Of a DNA stretch of 64,000 nt, positions 26,447-35,625 are shown one piece after another (position 1 is the first letter of the stretch; the number at the start of each line of letters is the position of its first letter). The DNA is taken from positions 7,730,501 to 7,794,500 of the forward strand of contig NZ_CP022222.1 of assembly GCF_009930815.1 (NCBI RefSeq). Reading direction: 5' to 3'. The notes under the pieces were generated by a model, which was not told the DNA's origin, made no database searches, and saw nothing but the letters and a program-made list of their open reading frames with translations. Position numbers and translations under genes: made by a program. The stretch is from Bradyrhizobium sp. CCBAU 051011 (lineage in GTDB: Bacteria; Pseudomonadota; Alphaproteobacteria; Rhizobiales; Xanthobacteraceae).

Positions 26447-26454
26447 GCGCGATA

Positions 26455-26643
26455 CGAAGACAGGGGTCGTCGAGCGGACCTTCGGCTGGATGACACGATG
26501 GCGGCGCCTTGTCCGCGACTACGAGGCCCGCATCGACGTGTCAGAAGCCATGATCCATGTCGCCATGGGCGGTCTTCTGCTCCGGCGTATCAGCCACCGA
26601 CATTTTCAAACAGCCTCCAAGAGCCGAGCCGCCCGTGCCGCAT
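26455..26643 (+). pseudogene. Remnant of an IS5-family transposase (C-terminal end)
   Basis: The translation VVERTFGWMTRWRRLVRDYE, continuing RIDVSEAMIHVAMGGLLLRR and ending at the stop near 26643, is the conserved C-terminus of IS5/IS402-group DDE transposases, including the final Glu region (VERTFGW). The N-terminal and central parts are absent. It lies directly after the VOC gene, so an old insertion and deletion happened here. The rest of the gap up to 26739 shows nothing. Confidence 0.8.
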
Positions 26644-26739
26644 GACACGGGGGGCCTGCGATTGACTGCAACCATAAGATCGATGGCGCTACGGGAGTAA
26701 CAGTCACCTAACGCCTTCGGCCGGGCATAGGACCTGACC

Positions 26740-27549
26740 TTAGCTAAACATCTTGTTGAGGTCGCCGCCGGAATAGCCGTTGGCGAATTCGCCGAACGTG
26801 CCCTTCTCCGCCATCTCCTTTGACGCCTTCATGAAGCCGGCCCACGCCATCCGCGCCAGCGAAGCGCCGATGCTGATGCGGCGCACGCCGAGAGCGGAAG
26901 CCTCCTTCAGCGAGGGACCGGTGCCGACCAGGAGATTGACGGGTTTTGGTTGCACCGCTTTCACCACGGCCGAAATTTCTTCCGCCGTCGCAATGCCCGG
27001 CGCATAGAGGCAATCGGCCCCGGCTTCGGCATAGGCGGTGAGTCGGTCGATCACGAGTTCTAGATCCTTCTGCCCGCGCAGGAACGCCTCGCAACGGCCG
27101 GTGAGCAGGACGCCGCTGTTGTCGGCATCGATCGCCTGCCGCGCCGCCCTGATGCGGTCGACGGCAAGCGCGCGGTCGAACAGCGGTTTTGCGTTATCGC
27201 CGGTAAAATCCTCGATCGACAGGCCGGCGACGCCGGTCTTCACCGCGCGCGCGACATTGACGGCGACCTTGTCCGGCTCATGCGCAAAGCCGTCCTCGAA
27301 GTCGGCGTTGACGGGGATATCGACCGCCGCACAGATCGCCGTGAGATGATCGCAGACGTCGTCGACGGTGACGCGGTTGTCCGCCTTGCCGAGGGTCCAT
27401 GCAAAGCCGGCGCTGGTGGAGGCCAGCGCCTTGAAGCCGAGATGCTGCAGCGCCTTCGCGCTGCCGACGTCAAAGGGATTGGGGATGATGAAGCATCCGC
27501 TCTCGTGCAGTTTCCGGAATGCAGCGCGCTTGTCAGCAGATGTCAGCAT
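26740..27549 (-). CDS. Isocitrate lyase/PEP mutase family protein
   Basis: 269 residues of the PEP mutase-like TIM barrel. The substrate loop contains DFEDGFAHEPDKVAVNV (Asp and Glu binding Mg2+), followed by GLSIEDFTGD and LLTGRCEAFLRG. The usual KKCGH catalytic loop of isocitrate lyase is missing, so it is not a true isocitrate lyase. Relatives act on 2-methylisocitrate, oxaloacetate or phosphonopyruvate. The start is an ATG after a GGGGAG site. Substrate unknown. Confidence 0.87.
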   Translation of the reverse strand: MLTSADKRAAFRKLHESGCFIIPNPFDVGSAKALQHLGFKALASTSAGFAWTLGKADNRVTVDDVCDHLTAICAAVDIPVNADFEDGFAHEPDKVAVNVARAVKTGVAGLSIEDFTGDNAKPLFDRALAVDRIRAARQAIDADNSGVLLTGRCEAFLRGQKDLELVIDRLTAYAEAGADCLYAPGIATAEEISAVVKAVQPKPVNLLVGTGPSLKEASALGVRRISIGASLARMAWAGFMKASKEMAEKGTFGEFANGYSGGDLNKMFS

Positions 27550-27617
27550 GGGTCGCTCCCCTCATTGTTTGTTGGCGCCGGGTAGATAGGAACGCGACGC
27601 CCATTCCGCCAGACGTC

Positions 27618-27926
27618 TCACGCTACGACCTTGCGCAGGAATGTCCGCTCCTCCGCAAGAATGAACTGGTTCTCCTCGGCGAAATTGAAATTCGCCATGC
27701 CCTCGCTGTCCGCGCGCAGCCGCGCCCGGTAGCTTTCATAGGCCGCGAGACTCTCGAACGAGATCAGCGCGAAGGCGATGTTGTTGGTGCCCTCGTGTGG
27801 CATCCAGTAGCCGAGGAGATCGCCGCCGCATTTCGGGATGATGGTGAGCCAGTTTTTCGAGTACTGCTCGAATAGCGCGCGTTTGAAGGGATCGAGCTGA
27901 TAGCGGATGAAGACGGTGACGGTCAT
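27618..27926 (-). CDS. NIPSNAP-like dimeric alpha+beta barrel protein
   Basis: 102 residues: [20 protein letters not shown] opens a ferredoxin-like fold, with [20 protein letters not shown] and [17 protein letters not shown] typical of NIPSNAP proteins. These small dimeric proteins are often monooxygenase-like or ligand binders. The ArsR regulator at 28153 is divergent from it and probably controls it; the gap holds a large palindromic repeat. Confidence 0.83.
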   Translation of the reverse strand: MTVTVFIRYQLDPFKRALFEQYSKNWLTIIPKCGGDLLGYWMPHEGTNNIAFALISFESLAAYESYRARLRADSEGMANFNFAEENQFILAEERTFLRKVVA

Positions 27927-27950
27927 GAGGGGCTCCAATGCTGAATTCTT

Positions 27951-28100
27951 CGTCATTGCGAGCCAACGGGTCGCGCGAATGCGCGCCCGATGACAGGCTC
28001 CGCGAAGCAATCCACAGCGCCGCAAGCGGAGGAATGGATTGCTTCCGCCTTCGCTAAAGCTACGGCGGACAAGTCGTCGCTTGCGCTCCTCGCAATGACG
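27951..28100. repeat. CGTCATTGCGAG-type palindromic repeat
   Basis: CGTCATTGCGAG at 27951 pairs with CTCGCAATGACG at about 28089-28100, and GAAGCAATCCA near 28013 with TGGATTGCTTC near 28035. It fills most of the space between divergent genes. A second, shorter member is at 59382-59464. Confidence 0.8.
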
Positions 28101-28152
28101 GTCGCGAGAATACCCGCTTGATCGACGTCAATGCTTCGGCTATCATCGAACT

Positions 28153-28851
28153 ATGAAAGCAGGCCCCGACATTGCCATGGTCGCCTCTCTCGTCGGCGAC
28201 CCCGCCCGCGCCAACATGCTGACCGCGCTGATGGACGGCCGTGCGCTGACCGCGAGCGAATTGGCGCACCAGGCCGGTATCACGCCGCAGACCGCGAGTT
28301 CGCATCTCTCCAAGCTCGAGGCCGGCGGGCTGATCGAGCCGGAGAAACAGGGCCGCCACCGCTATTACCGGCTCACCGGGTCTGACGTCGCTCACGTGCT
28401 CGAGGGACTGGCGGGCTTGGCCGAGCGCGCCGGCCATACCCGCGTGCGCACCGGACCGAAGGAGCCGGCGCTGCGGCGGGCGCGGATCTGTTACGACCAT
28501 CTCGCCGGCGATCTCGGCGTGCAGATGCTCGACAGCCTGCGCAAGCAAAGACTGGTCCGGCAAACCAAGCAGGCGATCGAACTCACCGGCGAAGGCAAAC
28601 GCTTCATGGCGGAGGCGCTGCAGATCGACACCGAAGCGCTGGCGCATCCGCGGCGTCCGGTGTGCAAGGCCTGTCTCGACTGGAGCGAACGGCGTCATCA
28701 CCTCGCCGGCACGCTGGGAGCCGCGGTGATGAACCGCTTCACCGAATTGAACTGGGCGGCGCGCGATCCCGCGCCGGGCAGCCGCGTCGTGAACTTCACC
28801 CGCACCGGCGAAAAGCGATTTGCGGCATTGTTCGGAAGCGAGCAGGCCTAG
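28153..28851 (+). CDS. ArsR-family transcriptional regulator
   Basis: 232 residues. A winged helix at the N-terminus (ASLVGDPARANMLTALMDGR, then LAHQAGITPQTASSHLSKLE and HRYYRLTG) is followed by a C-terminal domain with Cys-rich PVCKACLDW. The longer-than-usual length (ArsR proteins are often about 100 residues) matches a subgroup with an additional ligand or metal domain. It is divergent from the NIPSNAP gene across a palindromic repeat. Confidence 0.9.
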   Translation: MKAGPDIAMVASLVGDPARANMLTALMDGRALTASELAHQAGITPQTASSHLSKLEAGGLIEPEKQGRHRYYRLTGSDVAHVLEGLAGLAERAGHTRVRTGPKEPALRRARICYDHLAGDLGVQMLDSLRKQRLVRQTKQAIELTGEGKRFMAEALQIDTEALAHPRRPVCKACLDWSERRHHLAGTLGAAVMNRFTELNWAARDPAPGSRVVNFTRTGEKRFAALFGSEQA

Positions 28852-28908
28852 CCGGGACGCTTGAACAACGCCGACCAAACGGCGACCAGCGCTTCCGACG
28901 AGATTTTC

Positions 28909-29418
28909 ATGAACCGTTTGCTTCGAACCATCGCCACAGCGATGCTGATCGCGTGCTATGCCCTGCCGGCCCCGGCTGAAGAGCTGCCCAAATTCAGCGG
29001 TCACAAGGTGAAGGTCTATACCGGCAAGCGCGCCAAGCCGCGGCTCGACCACGAGTTCTGGCGTGATCAGAGCCACACCTATCGCGCTGCGATGCGAGAC
29101 GACAAGGTGAATGCCGGCGGGCGCTTCATCGTCGTCATCCTGCCCTGCGGCACCGAATGCCAGGCGCCGACATTCCTCGATGTCCGCACCGGGCGGATTA
29201 CCCAGTTCTTCACCGTCTCGAATTGGGGTAATGTGCCAGATGAGCTCGAGCCCGTGATCAGCCGGGCTGACAGCCGCCTGATCGTGTTCCGCGGCAAGCG
29301 CAACGAAAAGGGCATCAACGGCAACCACTGTTATTCGATCGATGACCGCGGCGAACTCAAGCACCTGCACTCGACGGCCACCGGCGGCGATTTCAGCGCG
29401 GCGCTGAAGGCCGAGTGA
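28909..29418 (+). CDS. Secreted hypothetical protein
   Basis: 169 residues starting MNRLLRTIATAMLI, with signal peptide cleavage likely after APA/EE near 20-23. The rest is a beta-rich domain: VKVYTGKRAKPRLDHEFWRD, VVILPCGTECQAPTFLDVRT with one C-x3-C pair, and NHCYSIDDRGEL. An upstream in-frame ATG would add 16 residues but disturb the signal. It probably folds in the periplasm. No function known. Confidence 0.75.
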   Translation: MNRLLRTIATAMLIACYALPAPAEELPKFSGHKVKVYTGKRAKPRLDHEFWRDQSHTYRAAMRDDKVNAGGRFIVVILPCGTECQAPTFLDVRTGRITQFFTVSNWGNVPDELEPVISRADSRLIVFRGKRNEKGINGNHCYSIDDRGELKHLHSTATGGDFSAALKAE

Positions 29419-29494
29419 GGCGGATGCAGCCCCCTCCGACCTTGTCGTGATTTCGGATATTGCTCGCCGGATGGGTCCGATCTAGAGTCGTGTC

Positions 29495-30715
29495 ATGGAA
29501 GACACGGTTACGGAAGCGGTCAGGCAGCAGTACGAAGCGTATAGCTATCCGCCGCCAATTGAGGACGGCGAGAAATTCCTGAAGAAGTGGGGACCGCTGA
29601 CCTGTGACCCCAAATTTGCAGGCATTCAGCTGTGGCCGGAGGGCCGGCCTCGGCAAGACCTGCGCATATTATGCGCCGGTTGCGGTTCCTCCCAAGCGGC
29701 TCTGATCGCCCTCAATAACCCGGACTGTGCTGTCCTCGGTATCGACCTTTCCGAGACCAGCCTCGCTCATTCGAAGCGTCTTTGCGACCGACACGGCCTC
29801 GCCAACCTTGAACTTCGGCAAATGAGCCTTCTGGATGTCGGCGAGTTGAACCGCCGCTTTGACCTGATCATTTGCACTGGCGTCCTTCATCACCTTCCCA
29901 ATCCGGACGCCGGACTAAAGGCTCTCGCGGATGTACTCGATCCATCCGGAAGCATGGCAATCATGCTTTATGGGAAGACGGGGCGCGCTGGAGTCTATCT
30001 GGTCCAGGACATCTTGCGGCGGCTTGGAGCCGGTCGAAACGCCGAGGGCGTCAGGATTGCCCGCGAACTTCTGAAGTTTGTTCCATCGAACCATTATCTG
30101 ATCTCGGCGACCGGCAAACTACCCCATGATCTTGCCGACGATGCGGGCATCGTGGATATGCTGCTTCACCCGCAAGATAGAGCCTACTCGGTGCCGGAGA
30201 TCATCAAGTTTGTCGAAGCGGCTGGGCTGGTTTTCTCCGGCTGGAGCGATAACGCCCTCTACTGCGCCGACCGGTATCTCAGCGGAGAGATGCTGGAAAG
30301 GGTTTTGACGCTCCCGCCCGCGGAGCAGTGGGCCGTCGTCGATAATCTTACCATGCTGAACGACAGGCACGATTTTTTCGTCAGGAAGCCGGAAAGCACG
30401 CGCTTCCTTACCCGTTTCGATACAGATGATTTTCTGTCATATGTCCCGCACATTCGATCCGGCGTCCGCTTGGCTGGTGACGTCAACTCATTGGTCTTGA
30501 CGCGCCCTGCGCCTCAAGGGGAAGTCATTATCCCGATATCGAGATCGGAAGCGCTCATGCTGGAGCAGGTGGACGGAAAAAAGCGGATATCGGATATTCT
30601 GTCCCACTCCATTTTCACAGGATCTGAGCCCGACAAAAGAGCGAATTTCGCGCGCGCCGTCTGCGAGCGCATGTGGCGATCGGGGCATGTCCTGTTTGGC
30701 CGATCCGGCTCTTAA
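29495..30715 (+). CDS. SAM-dependent methyltransferase with C-terminal regulatory-like domain
   Basis: 406 residues. The methyltransferase half has motif I ILCAGCGSS at 58-66, GIDLSETSL (motif II) and CTGVLHHLPNP. The C-terminal 150 residues contain no enzyme motif; EALMLEQVDGKKRISDIL near the end resembles the small domain following some peptide- or protein-modifying methyltransferases. GC content is a little lower than its neighbours, hinting at horizontal origin. The target is unknown. Confidence 0.82.
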   Translation: MEDTVTEAVRQQYEAYSYPPPIEDGEKFLKKWGPLTCDPKFAGIQLWPEGRPRQDLRILCAGCGSSQAALIALNNPDCAVLGIDLSETSLAHSKRLCDRHGLANLELRQMSLLDVGELNRRFDLIICTGVLHHLPNPDAGLKALADVLDPSGSMAIMLYGKTGRAGVYLVQDILRRLGAGRNAEGVRIARELLKFVPSNHYLISATGKLPHDLADDAGIVDMLLHPQDRAYSVPEIIKFVEAAGLVFSGWSDNALYCADRYLSGEMLERVLTLPPAEQWAVVDNLTMLNDRHDFFVRKPESTRFLTRFDTDDFLSYVPHIRSGVRLAGDVNSLVLTRPAPQGEVIIPISRSEALMLEQVDGKKRISDILSHSIFTGSEPDKRANFARAVCERMWRSGHVLFGRSGS

Positions 30716-30837
30716 GCTCCAGGCCGGGAGACCGGATGGCGCGGCGGTGTGGAATGCTCTCGCCAACGTGAAACGGAAAGTCTTTACATCGTGTGAGGTC
30801 AGCATCAATACGCCCCTGTCTTAGAGGAGTGTTTGAG

Positions 30838-31860
30838 ATGCGAAGGATGTGCGTCATCGCGCTGGCAGCCGCTTTGGCCTTGATTGCGTTATCGCCTGCG
30901 GCATCAGCAGAAACCGAACGACCCGCGGCGCGCGAGCCCTACGGCATCGCGCTTGAAGGTTTTGCCTATCCCTACCCCGTCCATCTGCTGCCGCTGGTGA
31001 ACGACGGCGAGCAGGTGCGGATGGCCTATATGGATGTTGCGCCGGCGCAGCCGAACGGACGCAGCGTGGTGCTGCTGCACGGCCGCAATTTTCCATCGAG
31101 CTACTGGGCGCCGGTCATCAAGACCTTGAGCGATGCCGGCTATCGCGTGATCGTGCCGGACCAGATCGGTTTTGGAAAATCGTCGAAGCCGCAGGGCGAT
31201 TTGCATTTCGATACGCTGGCGCGCAACACGATGGCGCTGCTCGATCATCTCGCCATCGCCAAAGCCGACATCGTCGCGCATTCGCTCGGCGGCATGCTCG
31301 GCGTGCGGATCGCGCGCGCCTATCCTGACAGGATTGCGCATCTGGTGCTGACCGCGCCGATCGGGCTCGAAGATTACCGGCTCTACGTGCCGCCGACGCC
31401 GACCGAGAAGATTCTGGAAAACGAGGACAAGTTGACCGCGGAGGCCTATCGCAAGCAGCTTGAGACCAATTACGCGCTGAAACTGCCGCCTGAACAGGTC
31501 ACGCCGTTCATCGACGCGCGCTTCAACATCAAGGGCAGCGCCGAATATAAGCGATGGCTGCGCGCCTTCGTCAGCTCGGCGCAGATGATCTACCGCGAGC
31601 CTGTAGCGCACGAGATTCCCCTGATCACGCAGCCGACGCTGTTCGTGATGGGCGCCGACGACCACAACGCGCCGGGCCGAGCCAATGCGCCGGAGGCGCT
31701 GCGCGCGAAAATGGGGCAGAATGCCGAGCTTGCCAAAGCGCTCGCTGCTGGCATGGCGAAGGGGCGGGCCGAGGTGATCCCGAACACGGGACATCTGGTC
31801 TTTCTGGAAGCGCCGGGCAAATATAACGAGCTGGTGCTCGGATTCCTGGCCGCCCCGTAG
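30838..31860 (+). CDS. Secreted alpha/beta hydrolase
   Basis: 340 residues with a signal peptide (MRRMCVIALAAALALIALSP, cleavage after ASA). The hydrolase core has HGRNFPSSYW (oxyanion region), the nucleophile elbow AHSLGG and GADDHNAPG plus a late NTGHLVFLE giving the probable Asp/His. The family includes esterases, lactonases and C-C bond hydrolases. A good GAGG site precedes the ATG at 30838. It is exported to the periplasm or beyond. Confidence 0.9.
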   Translation: MRRMCVIALAAALALIALSPAASAETERPAAREPYGIALEGFAYPYPVHLLPLVNDGEQVRMAYMDVAPAQPNGRSVVLLHGRNFPSSYWAPVIKTLSDAGYRVIVPDQIGFGKSSKPQGDLHFDTLARNTMALLDHLAIAKADIVAHSLGGMLGVRIARAYPDRIAHLVLTAPIGLEDYRLYVPPTPTEKILENEDKLTAEAYRKQLETNYALKLPPEQVTPFIDARFNIKGSAEYKRWLRAFVSSAQMIYREPVAHEIPLITQPTLFVMGADDHNAPGRANAPEALRAKMGQNAELAKALAAGMAKGRAEVIPNTGHLVFLEAPGKYNELVLGFLAAP

Positions 31861-31943
31861 CATCGGGGAACATTCATGTTCCATTCAGGTCTCGGAACTA
31901 AGTTCCGTTCCGTGCCGCCTTGCGGCCGAAAACGGGAGAAAAC

Positions 31944-32198
31944 ATGAAGTACCTTTTCGCAGCAGTTTTGGCCCTGGGCACCGTTGCCAGCTTCAGCGCG
32001 GCGGAAGCCGCGCAAGGATGCGGCCCCGGCTGGGCTCGCGGCCCTTACGGCCGATGCCAACCCATTCGCAGGGCCGTCGTAGTTCGTCCAGCCCCGGTCG
32101 TCGTGGTACGGCCTGCAGCTCCGGCCGTCGTCGTGCGGCCCGGCCGCGTGTGTCCTTACGGCACCGTGTGGCGCTATGGACGCTGCCGCGCTTACTGA
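31944..32198 (+). CDS. Small secreted GCG_CRPN-type protein
   Basis: 84 residues. After a signal peptide (MKYLFAAVLALGTVASFSAA) comes QGCGPGWARGPYGRC, the prefix of GCG_CRPN proteins found in Rhizobiales, then a Val/Arg/Pro-rich repeat and a closing C-P-Y-G-T-V-W-R-Y-G-R-C module. Two Cys pairs suggest disulfides in the periplasm. The role is unknown; strong terminator downstream. Confidence 0.82.
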   Translation: MKYLFAAVLALGTVASFSAAEAAQGCGPGWARGPYGRCQPIRRAVVVRPAPVVVVRPAAPAVVVRPGRVCPYGTVWRYGRCRAY

Positions 32199-32214
32199 TA
32201 TTTTTCAAACAACG

Positions 32215-32245
32215 AAAAAAGCCCCGCTCGCGCGGGGCTTTTTTA
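32215..32245. terminator. Bidirectional intrinsic terminator
   Basis: AAAAAAGCCCCGCTCGCGCG and GGGCTTTTTT form a short, strong GC stem with A/T tracts at both sides. It ends the small secreted gene on the plus strand and the Trp/Arg-rich gene (32276-32638) on the minus strand. Confidence 0.92.
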
Positions 32246-32275
32246 TTGCTTCTCTAAATGATCGATTGCGGCGGC

Positions 32276-32638
32276 TTACCAGTAATAACGACGCCGGCGC
32301 CAGTAACGGCGGCGCCAACGACGGCGGCGGCGATGCCATCCCCAGTGCCGGCGGCGCCAACGTCTGCGCCAACCCCAGCGGCGGCGGCGCCAACCCCAGC
32401 GCCTTCGGCCCCAACCGCGTCCACGGCCGCGGCCCCAGCGCACTTCTTCGGGCGAAAGGCGATCGACCTCGTCGCCTGACGTGACGGCGGGTTGCGCATC
32501 CTTGTTGTCGGGCAACTTGTTGGCGTCGTCAGCGAGCGGCGTCGGCATCAGCGGCGCGGCCTCCGCGCTCGCTGCGAGCGCGGCGCCGCCCGCAACAAAT
32601 CCTAAGGCGAGTTTCAGAAAGTGGCGACGCTCCATCAC
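32276..32638 (-). CDS. Tat-exported Trp/Arg-rich low-complexity protein
   Basis: 120 residues. A twin-arginine signal (ERRHFLKLALGF) leads to a short hydrophilic region, then from about residue 67 to the end almost only Arg, Trp, Gly and Tyr (for example WGRGRGRGWGRRRWGWRR). Such very basic tails can bind nucleic acid or polyphosphate, but no family function is known; some databases call relatives protamine-like. Export by Tat is predicted from the signal only. Confidence 0.7.
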   Translation of the reverse strand: MMERRHFLKLALGFVAGGAALAASAEAAPLMPTPLADDANKLPDNKDAQPAVTSGDEVDRLSPEEVRWGRGRGRGWGRRRWGWRRRRWGWRRRWRRRHWGWHRRRRRWRRRYWRRRRYYW

Positions 32639-32852
32639 ATCTCCTCCTCCGTTTGCTGGGTGCGAGAAGGAGAGTTTCGATGCGCCGAGATGAACGCGCG
32701 GTGAATTGCGCGTTCAGCTTTGTCGTAGTCGCAGTCTACCCCAGTTTATTTTCGCGCGCTGTTGCGCGCGGCGGAACCATTGTCGTTGCTGCGGCATTAT
32801 CGTGTCGAGCGCGCGTGTAACGATCCGCCATCGCAACGAACGCGTCGCCATC

Positions 32853-33167
32853 TCACGCCGACAGCTCTTCCGCCAGCAGCAGCACTTCGCGCGTCCGCGT
32901 CACGTCGGGCCAATCGCGATTGAAATCGGCGACCAGCCGCTTCATTTCCGGCCCATCGGTCGCGCGTTCGAGCGCGGCCTTATCAGGAAATTGATACATC
33001 GCGTGGTGCAGCGCCGGATCGGTGGCGCTCCAGTAGCGCCACGCCTTCACGGCGCCGAACGACTTCATGGCGTCCGGCAGATGCTCGCGCGAATACCAGG
33101 CATCGAAGGCCTGGCGTTTGGCGGGATCGGAGACGGTGGCGCGGACGACGAAAAAAGCTGCGGGCAT
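32853..33167 (-). CDS. Small EthD/NIPSNAP-like dimeric barrel protein
   Basis: 104 residues. [33 protein letters not shown] and [20 protein letters not shown] follow the ferredoxin-like fold of EthD-type proteins. WYSREHLPD resembles the active-site signature of this group. It may bind a small hydrophobic ligand. The ATG at 33167 follows GGAGAAACG closely. Confidence 0.72.
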   Translation of the reverse strand: MPAAFFVVRATVSDPAKRQAFDAWYSREHLPDAMKSFGAVKAWRYWSATDPALHHAMYQFPDKAALERATDGPEMKRLVADFNRDWPDVTRTREVLLLAEELSA

Positions 33168-33192
33168 ATCGTTTCTCCCTGGAATTGTTCTT

Positions 33193-33277
33193 GTAGGGTG
33201 GGCAAAGCGCAGCGTGCCCACCATCCATCAGCAGCGGTGCAAGAAACGGTGGGCACGCTGCGCTTTGCCCACCCTAC
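33193..33277. repeat. Complete GTAGGGTGGGCAAAGCG inverted repeat with perfect 30-base arms
   Basis: Arm one 33193-33222 and arm two 33248-33277 are exact reverse complements over 30 bases (GTAGGGTGGGCAAAGCGCAG...), with a 25-base spacer. Each arm also contains a smaller hairpin (GTGGGCA/TGCCCAC). It lies between two genes that diverge, so it is not a simple terminator. Confidence 0.9.
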
Positions 33278-33354
33278 GGCAGCTCCTAACATGCAACTGT
33301 CACATGCTCCGTGATATCAAGGCCGCGCGCAACGCGTTATCCGAGGTGCCACCT

Positions 33355-34602
33355 ATGCCTGCCCGCCATCGCTCCGCCCTGCTCGCCGCGCTCTGGCTCC
33401 TGATCGCGCCCCTGCCCGCCGCGGCCGACGACATCCTGCTGCCGCGCGAGCCGCAGATAGGGCCACGGCCGTTCTATCTCGTCGACAAGATGAAGGATGG
33501 GCCGCTGAAGCAACAACTCAGCCAGTGCACCGGGCCGTTTCGCAAGACGGACTTTTCGATCGGCCACCGCGGCGCCGCGCTGGAATTTCCCGAGCATACG
33601 CGCGAGTCCTATATCGCCGCTGCCCGGATGGGCGCCGGCATCATCGAATGCGACGTGACATTTACGAAAGACCGCGAACTGGTTTGCCGCCATTCGCAAT
33701 GCGACCTGCACACCACCACCAACATCCTGACCGTGCCGGCGCTCGCCGCCAAATGCACGCAACCCTTAAGCCCGGCCGATCCCGCCACCGGCAAGAAAGC
33801 CTCCGCAAAGTGCTGCACCAGCGACATCACGCTGGCCGAATTCCGGATGCTGAGTGCGAAGATGGACGGCTTCAATCCGGATGCCAAAACGCCGGAGGAA
33901 TATCAGAACGGCACGCCGCGCTGGCGCACCGACCTCTATGCCAATTCCGGCACGCTGATGACGCATGACGAGAGCATCGCGCTGATCAAGAGTCTCGGCG
34001 CCAAATTCACGCCGGAGCTGAAGGCGTCGGAAGTGCCGATGCCGTTCGACGGCGACTACACCCAGGAGAAATATGCCAGCCAGATGCTGGACGCCTACAA
34101 GAAGGCCGGCATTCCCCCGAGCGACGTGTTCGCACAAAGCTTCAACCTGGCCGACGTGCTCTATTGGGTGAAGACCGAGCCGGAATTCGCCAAACAGGCG
34201 GTTTATCTCGAAGAACGCTATGAGAAGCAGGGCCTCGATCCCGCCAAGCCGGAGACCTGGAAGCCCTCGATGGCGGAATTGAAGGCGCAAGGCGTCGCCA
34301 TCCTCGGCCCGCCGATCTGGACCATGCTGACGCTGAACGACAACAAGGAAATCGTTCCCTCCGAATACGCCAAGGCCGCCAAAGCCGCCGGCCTCGACCT
34401 GATCGGCTGGTCGCTGGAGCGCGACGGCCCGCTGCACAAGGGCGGCGGCTTCTATCACCGCTCCATCAGGTCGGCGATCGACCGCGACGGCGACACGCTG
34501 ACGGCGCTCGACGTCTTGGCAAAGCAGGTCGGCATCCGCGGCATGTTCTCGGACTGGCCGGCCACGACGACGTTTTATGCGAGCTGCACCGGAATGAAGT
34601 GA
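33355..34602 (+). CDS. Glycerophosphodiester phosphodiesterase, secreted
   Basis: 415 residues with a signal peptide (cleavage near PAAAD). [20 protein letters not shown] carries the HR pair and the Glu, then [20 protein letters not shown] with ECDV and the general-acid His; [11 protein letters not shown] lies near the end. Metal-dependent cleavage of glycerophosphodiesters to glycerol-3-phosphate is the family reaction. The inserted Cys-rich part (KCTQPLSP ... KCCTSD) differs from classical GlpQ. It acts in the periplasm. Confidence 0.9.
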   Translation: MPARHRSALLAALWLLIAPLPAAADDILLPREPQIGPRPFYLVDKMKDGPLKQQLSQCTGPFRKTDFSIGHRGAALEFPEHTRESYIAAARMGAGIIECDVTFTKDRELVCRHSQCDLHTTTNILTVPALAAKCTQPLSPADPATGKKASAKCCTSDITLAEFRMLSAKMDGFNPDAKTPEEYQNGTPRWRTDLYANSGTLMTHDESIALIKSLGAKFTPELKASEVPMPFDGDYTQEKYASQMLDAYKKAGIPPSDVFAQSFNLADVLYWVKTEPEFAKQAVYLEERYEKQGLDPAKPETWKPSMAELKAQGVAILGPPIWTMLTLNDNKEIVPSEYAKAAKAAGLDLIGWSLERDGPLHKGGGFYHRSIRSAIDRDGDTLTALDVLAKQVGIRGMFSDWPATTTFYASCTGMK

Positions 34603-34607
34603 GCCTC

Positions 34608-34697
34608 GTAGGGTGGGTTAGCGCAGCGTAACCCACCGAAGTCTTACCACGCGGTCGGTTCGGCCGGTGGGTTACGCCTTCGGCTAACCCACCCTAC
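34608..34697. repeat. GTAGGGTGGGTTAGCG-type inverted repeat
   Basis: Arm one GTAGGGTGGGTTAGCGCAGC through AACCCACC (34608-34637) faces arm two GGTGGGTTACGCCTTCGGCT through CACCCTAC (34666-34697). The arms differ by two bases of length. It sits at the end of two convergent genes, where it may serve as a terminator. Confidence 0.82.
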
Positions 34698-34710
34698 GCG
34701 GTCCCTCCTC

Positions 34711-35442
34711 CTAATTCTTCGAACGCGTAAACGGCACAAAGCGCACGAGGGCGACGGCGCGCGCCGTCGTCTTGTCGGGAGCGGTTTTTTCGACGACCGT
34801 GAGTTGCTGAATGGAGTAAGCGGCGCCCACCGGCATGACGAGGCGGCCGCCCACCTTGAGCTGCTCGATCAGCGGCGGCGGCACCTCGCCAAGCGCGGCG
34901 GTCACGACGATGGCGTCAAACGGACCGCATTCGGGCCAGCCGGCAAAGCCGTCGCCCAGACGGACACTCACATTGTCATACGCGAGGTCCCGAAGTGTTT
35001 TCGTGGCGACCTCGGCCAGTGGCGGAATGATCTCGATAGTGCAGACCTTCCGCGCGAGGTGCGCAAGGATGGCGGCCTGGTAGCCCGAACCCGTGCCGAT
35101 TTCGAGCACGACATGATCGGGCGCGACCTCGGCCAATTCTGTCATCAAGGCCACGATATACGGCTGCGATATGGTCTGGCCGTGACCGATCGAAACCGGC
35201 ATGTCCGCGTATGCGATGGAGCAGGATCGTTCAGGGATGAACAGATGGCGTTTGGTTTGCCGCATGGCCTCAAGGACCCTCTCCGAGAGGCCCTGCCGTC
35301 CCAGACCACGGGCGTCGGAGCGGCCGTAGGCACGGACGGTTTCGACCATGTCCGCGCGTTCGCGGGCGCATTCGGCGTCCTGTGCCGTCGCTTCCCGCGC
35401 GCCGGCAACCATGGACAGCACGAGTGGCAACAAGATCCTCAT
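34711..35442 (-). CDS. Exported protein-L-isoaspartate O-methyltransferase-like protein
   Basis: 243 residues from ATG 35442. A signal peptide (MRILLPLVLSMVAGAREATA) precedes a PCMT fold: the SAM motif VLEIGTGSGYQAAIL, preceded by GHGQTISQPYIVA and followed by PFDAIVVTAAL. Most PCMTs are cytosolic and repair isoaspartyl residues using SAM. An exported copy is unusual because SAM is not normally available in the periplasm. Starts at 35457 or 35502 are also possible. Confidence 0.82.
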   Translation of the reverse strand: MRILLPLVLSMVAGAREATAQDAECARERADMVETVRAYGRSDARGLGRQGLSERVLEAMRQTKRHLFIPERSCSIAYADMPVSIGHGQTISQPYIVALMTELAEVAPDHVVLEIGTGSGYQAAILAHLARKVCTIEIIPPLAEVATKTLRDLAYDNVSVRLGDGFAGWPECGPFDAIVVTAALGEVPPPLIEQLKVGGRLVMPVGAAYSIQQLTVVEKTAPDKTTARAVALVRFVPFTRSKN

Positions 35443-35625
35443 GATCGTGCGCTCGGCCATGCAACAATCGAAAGCACCGTCCGCCGTCGCGGAAGGAAGC
35501 AATGATGCTGTCGCGCCTTAACGGAACGCGCGGGCAGACCGACATGCCCTGCCCGAGGTCCAGCCGCCGTGCCTTCCAGCAAGAAATCGGACGCCGCCTT
35601 CGGCGGACGGCGGCGCCGATGATAA

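Noticed and set aside
28060..29370. 436-codon minus-strand frame
   Set aside because: Opposes the ArsR regulator and a signal-peptide protein that both show real family features.
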